From NCBI GenBank assembly GCA_021298935.1, contig JAJTHR010000071.1:1-11837 (forward strand): a stretch of 11,837 bases of DNA. Direction: 5' to 3'. The position numbers and the translations under genes were made by a program. Source of the stretch: Parachlamydia sp. Lineage in GTDB: Bacteria > Chlamydiota > Chlamydiia > Chlamydiales > Parachlamydiaceae. A model generated the notes under the pieces. The model did no database searches. It worked only from the letters and a program-made list of their open reading frames with translations, and was not told where the DNA came from. Below, piece by piece: positions 6,707 through 11,837 of this stretch. The first letter of the stretch is position 1, and the number at the start of each line of letters is the position of its first letter.

Positions 6707-6736
6707 GCCTTCTATGTTAAACGATCAGCTTTTTTT
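6684..6736 (-). promoter_or_regulatory. Long hairpin over the start of the 92-residue gene: terminator or translation-control element
   Basis: Arms at 6684-6695 and 6725-6736 are a perfect 12-base inverted repeat (AAAAAAAGCTGA / TCAGCTTTTTTT). Inside, TCG (6699-6701) pairs with CGA (6722-6724), and AACAT (6702-6706) with ATGTT (6714-6718), leaving a 7-base loop and two AAA bulges. In the minus-strand transcript the stem holds the AUG of the downstream gene and the loop holds its GAAGG. The stem ends in U7, so it could also act as an intrinsic terminator for the 85-residue gene upstream. Structure is read directly; function is inferred. Confidence 0.6.
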
Positions 6737-6742
6737 TGCAAA

Positions 6743-7000
6743 TTATCGATTCATTTCACGCCAGGCTTTTTTTAGGCGCTCCTGATGGTCTTTAATCTCA
6801 TTGACCATATTAGTTGCAATCCCAAGCATCATTTTGTCATAAACTTCTTTAGCTTCCGGAGAGGCATTCTTTAAGTCCTCCATCGTCGAAACCTTAGAAG
6901 GAAGCCCAGATCCTCCCGAAGGATGGGAAGTTTGGCTTGTTTGTTCCTGAGATTGTATTTCAGAGGAAGTATTGACTGAATTAACAGATTCTGTAGACAT
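6743..7000 (-). CDS. Small orphan protein with S/T/Q-rich N-terminus and helical C-terminus
   Basis: 85 residues, not recognised. Residues 1-38 are low-complexity, rich in Ser, Thr, Gln, Asn and Glu (STESVNSVNTSSEIQSQEQ...) and likely disordered. Residues 40-85 (MEDLKNASPEAKEVYDKMML, then NEIKDHQERLKKAW) look like one or two amphipathic helices. No signal peptide or membrane segment. A disordered Ser/Thr-rich N-terminus before a short helical part is common in type III secreted proteins and secretion accessory proteins of chlamydiae, but this is only a hint. The ATG at 6998-7000 has AAAAGG upstream; an in-frame TTG at 7006 is less likely. It has its own candidate promoter in the divergent region and is followed after 6 bases by the long hairpin. 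Confidence 0.65.
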   Translation of the reverse strand: MSTESVNSVNTSSEIQSQEQTSQTSHPSGGSGLPSKVSTMEDLKNASPEAKEVYDKMMLGIATNMVNEIKDHQERLKKAWREMNR

Positions 7001-7031
7001 AATCAAACCTTTTAATAGATCTCTTACTTTT

Positions 7032-7060
7032 ATATTAACATGGGAAACTTTAATTTACAA
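7032..7060 (-). promoter_or_regulatory. Candidate minus-strand promoter of the 85-residue gene
   Basis: On the minus strand TTGTAA (7060-7055) and TAATAT (7037-7032) are separated by 17 bases; each matches 4 of 6 consensus bases. It would start transcription near 7025, about 25 bases before the ATG. Its -35 overlaps that of the plus-strand promoter, so the two would compete or be co-regulated. Confidence 0.4.
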
Positions 7061-7082
7061 TGATCACAATTTATTCTATAAT
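7054..7082 (+). promoter_or_regulatory. Strong sigma-70-type promoter of the 370-residue orphan gene
   Basis: TTTACA at 7054-7059 (5 of 6) and a perfect TATAAT at 7077-7082 are spaced by 17 bases, the best promoter match noticed in the window. Transcription would begin near 7089, leaving a leader of about 26 bases with AGGG at 7105-7108 before the ATG at 7115. The surrounding 114 bases are very AT-rich. Confidence 0.65.
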
Positions 7083-7114
7083 ACTATTATAACACAAAGT
7101 TAATAGGGTTTAAT

Positions 7115-8227
7115 ATGTTTTTATTACAAAATAATACTCAAACAAACAAATTTAATACTAAAATAGATTCAATTCTCTACAAGCCTTTTGTAAGGGAGCG
7201 ACTAAAAATATTTTCTCACGCGGGCGGTCCAACAATCCCGGAAATAGAGGCTTATGTGCGGGCGGGCGATGCACTGGCAAGGCGTCTTTCTTCCGGCCAG
7301 TCTATTCAGGGAACCACCCATCATGCCAGGGATCTCATGTGGTTTTTAACGGCGAGGGTCTGTGAAACGAATCAGCAGTTTATCAGTGGAACCCTTCGCA
7401 TGGATGATCCGGAAAAGAGAATATTTGATTTTTTGAATCGGTGCCAAGGGATTGCAGGCTCGACAGAGGGCAATCGGGTGTATGACAGAATCTCAACGCA
7501 CTTTGGACTTTACAATCATACTTTGGAAGAGGGAAAGCAGAAGGGGCTGGATATGGGGAACCTGCATCTTCCAGGCAACAAGCATACCCTATTGTTTTCT
7601 CAATTGCCCGATGGCACGACATTCATTAAAATGGAAACGCATGGCTGTCCTCCTTTCTGGAAAACAGGATTTCGCAGCTTTGCCAATTTTCAGGAATTTG
7701 TGGGCCATACTCTTGACCTTTTTAAATCAAAACTAGGCCACTCAAATTTAGAGGGCTTATGTGATGAGGCAAAAATATTAAAGCCCAAACGCGAGAATGT
7801 TTCTAAAGAGATCAAGACCCTCTATCATAAAACCCTTGAAGCCCTGGCTTCTTCCCGGAGAGTCAGCTTCGCAGCTCAACTCACTGAACGATTGCAGCAA
7901 GCAGCGGCCTACTTTTTCTCAGTTAACAACATTCACCCTGTTAAAAAAACACCTTTAAAAATAGCCAAAATGACAGAAGCGGGGATCTCTGCCATGGCTG
8001 TCTCCTTGGAATGGAGAATCAATGCCTTCGAGCAAAAAATCATGCAGATGAAGCAAAAAACAGATAACGATGCGATTCAAAAATATGAAGCAAAACTTAA
8101 TAGCGCTAAAAAAAACTATGCGCACTTGCAAGCGAAGTTGAATGAAGATCAGGCCAGAGGCTACCAGGGGCTTCGCCAAGGCGACGAAGCCACTCTCTCA
8201 GCCTTAAGCGCCTACTTTGCCTTCTGA
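7115..8227 (+). CDS. Orphan 370-residue protein, unknown function
   Basis: Not recognised. No signal peptide or membrane segment. The N-terminus (about 1-17, LLQNNTQTNKFNTK) is Asn/Thr-rich and polar. A helical part follows to about 110. A central mixed part (about 150-205) contains HTLLFSQLPDGTTFIKMETHG, which reads like a beta hairpin, followed by PPFWKTGF. The last third (about 225-350) is helical, with a Lys/Gln/Glu-rich stretch at about 300-345 that could form a coiled coil. The protein is basic overall. It has its own strong promoter and a good AGGG ribosome site, stands alone between two minus-strand operons, and interrupts what would otherwise be a core gene series. A secreted host-interaction protein is possible but rests only on this context. 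Its end overlaps the antiporter gene by 16 bases on the opposite strand. Confidence 0.75.
   Translation: MFLLQNNTQTNKFNTKIDSILYKPFVRERLKIFSHAGGPTIPEIEAYVRAGDALARRLSSGQSIQGTTHHARDLMWFLTARVCETNQQFISGTLRMDDPEKRIFDFLNRCQGIAGSTEGNRVYDRISTHFGLYNHTLEEGKQKGLDMGNLHLPGNKHTLLFSQLPDGTTFIKMETHGCPPFWKTGFRSFANFQEFVGHTLDLFKSKLGHSNLEGLCDEAKILKPKRENVSKEIKTLYHKTLEALASSRRVSFAAQLTERLQQAAAYFFSVNNIHPVKKTPLKIAKMTEAGISAMAVSLEWRINAFEQKIMQMKQKTDNDAIQKYEAKLNSAKKNYAHLQAKLNEDQARGYQGLRQGDEATLSALSAYFAF
8169..8191. other. Strong hairpin in the convergent 3' region, possible terminator or 3' stabiliser
   Basis: GGCTTCG (8169-8175) and CGAAGCC (8185-8191) form a perfect 7-base stem with a 9-base loop. It lies in the last codons of the orphan gene and 20 bases downstream of the antiporter stop on the other strand. 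There is no T-rich tail on either side, so a classical intrinsic terminator is not supported, but no other terminator-like structure was seen for either transcript. It may also simply be codon-driven. Confidence 0.3.
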
Positions 8228-9414
8228 TAGCTGTAAAGGGCTCTTAAGGAAAAAGGTGCCAGCAGGGTAGTCAGTGTCAATACAAGTAAAACCGCCGCGT
8301 AGACATCATCATTAAACACTTTTGAGGTGAGGCCGATATTAGCGAAAATGAGGCCTACCTCACCCCTTGGGATCATCGCAGCGCCGATGATCCATTGCAT
8401 GATCCTCTTTTCCTTTAATAATACAAAACCGGACAGGAGTTTGCCAATGATAGCCCCTGCGAGGAGCAAGCCGCTTAAATTCCAGACGAAAGAGGAATCA
8501 AAATTCACTTTGCCCAAGTCAAGCGAAAGTCCGATCGCCACAAAAAAGATAGGGGTAAACAAATGCACGATCGGTTTCATTTGTTCTTCTACATGTGTGC
8601 TGAAATGTTTGGATTCTTTAAAAAATGATCCCAATGGAAAGTAGAATTTCCTTGAGAGGGCCAGCCCGGCGGCAAAACCTCCAAGCAGTTCAGGTGCGTC
8701 AAGGGCATGCGCCAGCCAGGCGAAAAAGAGGATCAAGCCGACAATCGTCGTCGGCAAAAGCCCGGGAATCTCGCTTTTCTCATTCCAACGCTTAATGATC
8801 TCTGCCACAATTTTTGCCAAAATCGGCGCTGTGACGAAAAAGATCAGGATAAATAGCAACACGCGTCCTGCATGCCATAAGTTAACTTCCCCGCTTTGTG
8901 AGAACTCATAGAGAATTGCGAGCAAAATGATGCCAATAATATCATCGAATATCGCTGCTCCCAGAATAATTTGCGCTTCATGCGTGCTTTGCTTCTTTAA
9001 TTCCCTTAAGACCCGCAATGTGATCCCGATGCTTGTGGCAGTCAGCGTGCTACCGATAAACAAACTGGCAAGCACCGAAAAGTCAAACACCGCGTAACTG
9101 ATCCATCCTCCTAAAATAAAAGGCAGGACTACACCAACCGTTGCCACAAGAAACGCCTGCGGTCCGGCCTTTGTCAAATGGCCGATGTCCGTTTCAATCC
9201 CCACTTCAAAAAGAAGCAAGATGATCCCTATTTGTCCTAGCAAATGAATGGGCATGCTGATCTCCACAAGTCCTAAAAGGCTGGGTCCGATGACGATACC
9301 GGCCATCATTTCTCCGATCACCGAAGGAACTTTGAAATAAGCTGCAAGTTCACCCATCAAACGGGCGGAGATGAGAATTAAAACGAGTTGAATCAAAAAC
9401 GTGTGGACTTCCAT
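8212..9414 (-). CDS. CPA2-family cation/proton antiporter (NapA/KefB-like membrane domain)
   Basis: 400-residue inner-membrane protein with about 12 hydrophobic segments and no C-terminal nucleotide-binding (RCK/TrkA) domain. Family signatures in order are VIGEMMAGIVIGPSLLG (32-48), GIILLLFEVGIETD (63-76), the unwound-helix motif STLTATSIGIT (122-132), AAIFDDIIGIILLAIL with the ion-binding pair Asp157-Asp158, GGFAAGLALSR and MIPRGEVGLIF (347-357). A DD pair is typical of electrogenic Na+/H+ exchangers, so sodium or potassium export against protons, for pH or salt balance, is the likely role; the ion is not proven. The ATG at 9412-9414 has AGAGG upstream and shares one base with the recX stop (TGATG), so it is probably translated by coupling. 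The in-frame TTG at 9417 is less likely. Confidence 0.93.
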   Translation of the reverse strand: MEVHTFLIQLVLILISARLMGELAAYFKVPSVIGEMMAGIVIGPSLLGLVEISMPIHLLGQIGIILLLFEVGIETDIGHLTKAGPQAFLVATVGVVLPFILGGWISYAVFDFSVLASLFIGSTLTATSIGITLRVLRELKKQSTHEAQIILGAAIFDDIIGIILLAILYEFSQSGEVNLWHAGRVLLFILIFFVTAPILAKIVAEIIKRWNEKSEIPGLLPTTIVGLILFFAWLAHALDAPELLGGFAAGLALSRKFYFPLGSFFKESKHFSTHVEEQMKPIVHLFTPIFFVAIGLSLDLGKVNFDSSFVWNLSGLLLAGAIIGKLLSGFVLLKEKRIMQWIIGAAMIPRGEVGLIFANIGLTSKVFNDDVYAAVLLVLTLTTLLAPFSLRALYSYQKAK

Positions 9415-9983
9415 CAAACCTCTTTTATTGCAGCCATGACATCTTCATATTCAAATCCTTTACGAAGCAGAGAGGCGACAACTTTTTGTTTTGTTTTCCA
9501 ATCGGTCAGATCTTTTTTTCGATATTTTGATTGAAATAAAACCCTTATGCTCTCGATTTCATCATTTTTCTGTAAATGAAAATCTGCCTCTATTCCTTTG
9601 GCTCTCAATTTGGCAAGCATTAACCTCTTGCCATATTTTTTTTGATTTAAACGCAAGTAGGAAGAGATCCAGGCCTCATCATCTATATAGCCTGCTGACT
9701 TGAATTCACTAATGACCCTTTCCAAAATATTTGCAGCCACTTTTTTTTTAAATAACAGCGCCCAAAGCTCCTGCGAGTGGTAGCTTTTACGGCCAAGCAG
9801 CCACACCACATAGTTTTTAACACGGCCATACTCCCAGACCGCAAAGGCTTGCGTCCATTCATCGAATGTCAAACAGCCGGGAAAAGCCTTTTTGGGCACT
9901 AAAAAAGAGGGAATCACTCTCCACTCTTCTTCTCCATGATAGATGGCTGAAAATCCGGCCGGCGCCTTTCTAATCTCAATCAT
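9414..9983 (-). CDS. recX: RecX family regulatory protein
   Basis: 189 residues. RecX binds RecA filaments and usually limits their extension. Recognisable parts are LLGRKSYHSQELWALLF (first three-helix repeat), ISEFKSAGYIDDEAWISSYLRLNQKKYGKRLMLAKLRAKGI (second repeat, the RecX core) and VVASLLRKGFEYEDVMAAI (third repeat). The N-terminal 50 residues are less conserved, as is usual. It is not next to recA here but sits between parC and an antiporter, overlapping parC by 4 bases (ATGA). Its Shine-Dalgarno is weak, so it likely relies on coupling with parC. A run of nine A in its coding strand (9741-9749) encodes KKK and is slippage-prone. Intact in frame. Confidence 0.88.
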   Translation of the reverse strand: MIEIRKAPAGFSAIYHGEEEWRVIPSFLVPKKAFPGCLTFDEWTQAFAVWEYGRVKNYVVWLLGRKSYHSQELWALLFKKKVAANILERVISEFKSAGYIDDEAWISSYLRLNQKKYGKRLMLAKLRAKGIEADFHLQKNDEIESIRVLFQSKYRKKDLTDWKTKQKVVASLLRKGFEYEDVMAAIKEV

Positions 9984-11837
9984 TTCAACAGAATTTTTTT
10001 TATTTCGCGGGTCGCAAGCTTGTTTCCACGTGCCGTTACTCCCTTCAGAGGGATCTTCGTCATAGGAAATTCTATTTTGCTTACTCCTTTGCGCAAAGTA
10101 GGCGTCAGCTGAAGCTCAAGGATGGGTTCGGGCAGTGTAGAGATGAATTCCAGTTTCATTCCCTCATCGACATACCGATAGGTTTTTTCCAAAATAAACT
10201 TCTCGATGATAAAGCGCTTTCCAAAGCAATCATTGGACTTAAGGTCACGGTAGGCAACGCTAAAAACTGTTTTTTTATCCGCGACACCCATGTAAACCAC
10301 TTGATTTTTGTTATGGTGGACGTATTGTTTTTCCGGAATGTTCATGACTTGGTACGAGCCATCCTTAAACAGGACAAGCAGCTTATCAAAGTTCGTGCAT
10401 TCCACAACATGGGCACTTGCCACTTTGGTTCCGATAAAACCTGTTTCCGGATCAAATCCGACCTGTACAAGGCGGGTTTCCATTGCCCTTGTATTGACAG
10501 CCTGGATTTCCTGCACTTCGGTTTTACGGGTGAAATCGGAACCATACTTTTTAACCAAATGGTTGATATAGCGAATGGCCACTTTTTTAATGCTTTTCAA
10601 ATCTTTTTCGACTTTAGCCAGCTGCTCAGCTAAAGCTTGAATCTCTTCCTGATTTTTGTTCAGGTCAAATAACGTAATGCGTCGAATCGGAATGCCTAAA
10701 AGCCTTTCACGATCCTCGTGAGTGGGCACCCTTAAAAGCTGCGGATGAAAGGGCTCAAGGCTGTCTGCGATTGTGGAATGTACAGCTTCATAGGAATTCA
10801 GCTCTTCGATCAGCTTATATAGACGGTTTTCAATAAATAGCTGCTCGAGCGATTTGGCAAAGATTTTCTCCTGAACCCGTTCGGCTTCAGTTTCAAGCTC
10901 TTTTCTTAAATACTCTTGCAGTTTTTCTGTGTAAAATTCCAAAATCGAAACGACATCTGCTTCCCAGGGCATATTATCTTTAATAACAACCATCTGGGAA
11001 TGCAAAGTGACCTCACACTCCGTGTAGGCATACAAGGCATCCAGGAGATCCTGGGCATACTGCCCCCTTGGAAGCTTGATTTCGATTTCCACTTTTTCAG
11101 CCGTGTAATCGTTGATGCCATCGATTTTAATTTTTCCCTTTTTGGCTGCCTCATCAATCGAACGGATGAGCGACTCGGTTGTCGTGCCATAACAAATTTC
11201 ATTGATGACAAGCGTCTTGACATCCTTAATTTCGATTTTGGCCCGTAAGCGAATCTTTCCCTTTCCGTTGTCATATTGAGAGGCATCCATGATCCCGCCT
11301 GTGGGAAAGTCGGGCAAAATGGTATAAGGCCTACCTTCTAAAAGGGCGATTTGCGCCTCAAGCAATTCGACGAAATTGTGCGAAAAAATGCGTGTCGCCA
11401 TCCCCACAGCGATCCCTTCCGTTCCCTGAATCAGGATAAGCGGGATCTTAGCAGGCAGATAGACGGGCTCTTGATGCCTGCCGTCATACGAGGCAATGGT
11501 AGGCGTCAAATCAGGATTGAACATCGTTTCTTCAGCCAGAGCTGTCAAGCGGGTTTCAATATAACGGGAAGCGGCCGCCGGATCTCCGGTGAATAAATTG
11601 CCGAAGTTCCCCTGCCGGTCAAGCAGGTAGCCTTTGTTGGCTATATTGACAAGCGCTTCGGTAATGGGAGCATCGCCGTGCGGATGCAAAGCCATCGTCT
11701 GGCCAGCCACATTGGCCACCTTATGCAATTTTCCATCATGCATCTGCCATAGCGTGTATAAAATGCGCCGCTGGACCGGCTTTAAGCCATCCACTAAATT
11801 GGGTATCGCCCGATCTAAAATGACATAAGAGGCATAA
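9980..11837 (-). CDS. parC: Type IIA DNA topoisomerase subunit A (ParC / chlamydial GyrA2), 5' end cut by window edge
   Basis: 618 residues visible; the frame stays open through the right edge (VILDRAIPNLVDGLKPVQRRIL), so only a short N-terminal part is missing. The subunit breaks and rejoins DNA through a tyrosine, here in AASRYIETRL, codon 11561-11563. Other signatures are LHPHGDAPITEALV, NLFTGDPAAASRY, GTEGIAVGMATRI and LPDFPTGGIMD, then a long coiled-coil part (EEIQALAEQLAKVEKDLK) and a shortened C-terminal domain (ends GNKLATREIKKILLK) with fewer beta-pinwheel repeats than GyrA and no visible QRRGGKG GyrA box. This favours ParC over GyrA; partner parE/gyrB2 would be expected just upstream, outside the window. 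In the quinolone pocket the usual Ser is Ala (HGDAPITE). It leads the parC-recX-antiporter operon. Confidence 0.93.
   Translation of the reverse strand, partial: YASYVILDRAIPNLVDGLKPVQRRILYTLWQMHDGKLHKVANVAGQTMALHPHGDAPITEALVNIANKGYLLDRQGNFGNLFTGDPAAASRYIETRLTALAEETMFNPDLTPTIASYDGRHQEPVYLPAKIPLILIQGTEGIAVGMATRIFSHNFVELLEAQIALLEGRPYTILPDFPTGGIMDASQYDNGKGKIRLRAKIEIKDVKTLVINEICYGTTTESLIRSIDEAAKKGKIKIDGINDYTAEKVEIEIKLPRGQYAQDLLDALYAYTECEVTLHSQMVVIKDNMPWEADVVSILEFYTEKLQEYLRKELETEAERVQEKIFAKSLEQLFIENRLYKLIEELNSYEAVHSTIADSLEPFHPQLLRVPTHEDRERLLGIPIRRITLFDLNKNQEEIQALAEQLAKVEKDLKSIKKVAIRYINHLVKKYGSDFTRKTEVQEIQAVNTRAMETRLVQVGFDPETGFIGTKVASAHVVECTNFDKLLVLFKDGSYQVMNIPEKQYVHHNKNQVVYMGVADKKTVFSVAYRDLKSNDCFGKRFIIEKFILEKTYRYVDEGMKLEFISTLPEPILELQLTPTLRKGVSKIEFPMTKIPLKGVTARGNKLATREIKKILLK

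Noticed and set aside
10301..11828. Several open frames within the parC region on both strands
   Set aside because: They lie in other frames of a continuous, clearly conserved topoisomerase gene.
1..11837. CRISPR array, insertion sequence or prophage
   Set aside because: No regularly spaced repeats, no transposase or integrase and no phage proteins were seen in any frame.

Overview
The window looks like chromosomal DNA of a chlamydia-related bacterium (order Chlamydiales, probably an environmental or amoeba-associated lineage rather than Chlamydia itself). The reasons are a metal-dependent-type KdsA, a ParC/GyrA2-type topoisomerase subunit, and a gene order (kdsA, tRNA-Arg, large DHH protein, KH protein, rluD, small orphan, gyrA2/parC) that resembles, from memory, the kdsA to gyrA_2 block of Chlamydia trachomatis. 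No genus is claimed. Most core genes are of moderate GC; the hicAB pair and the short intergenic regions are clearly AT-richer.

Left part (1-1361): kdsA (3' end off the left edge) and folK lie on the minus strand and overlap by 13 bases. Divergent to them on the plus strand is a tRNA-Arg(UCU) with a plausible promoter. Middle left (1388-4632): an 873-residue protein starts 26 bases after the tRNA. Read motif by motif, it is a family II pyrophosphatase-like DHH/DHHA2 protein, with a large N-terminal extension, a roughly 230-residue insertion carrying a CBS-like segment, and a changed motif II. It is followed by an AT-rich HicA/HicB toxin-antitoxin pair whose promoter contains a 10-base direct repeat. 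A candidate two-way terminator closes this convergent junction.

Middle (4690-7000): a minus-strand series reads small S/T/Q-rich protein, 92-residue orphan, rluD, dtd, khpA. Neighbours overlap from the orphan through dtd. A long hairpin between the first two genes buries the orphan's start codon in its stem and its Shine-Dalgarno sequence in its loop. From an AT-rich divergent promoter region (7001-7114) a 370-residue orphan is read on the plus strand.

Right part (8212-11837): a tight minus-strand operon of parC/gyrA2 (5' end off the right edge), recX and a CPA2-type cation/proton antiporter, with 4-base and 1-base overlaps. It converges on the 370-residue orphan with a 16-base overlap of coding sequence. 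The most interesting items are the remodelled DHH protein, the start-codon hairpin, the two lineage-specific orphans and the natural Ala at the quinolone-determining position of ParC. No IS element, CRISPR array, rRNA or phage gene was seen.
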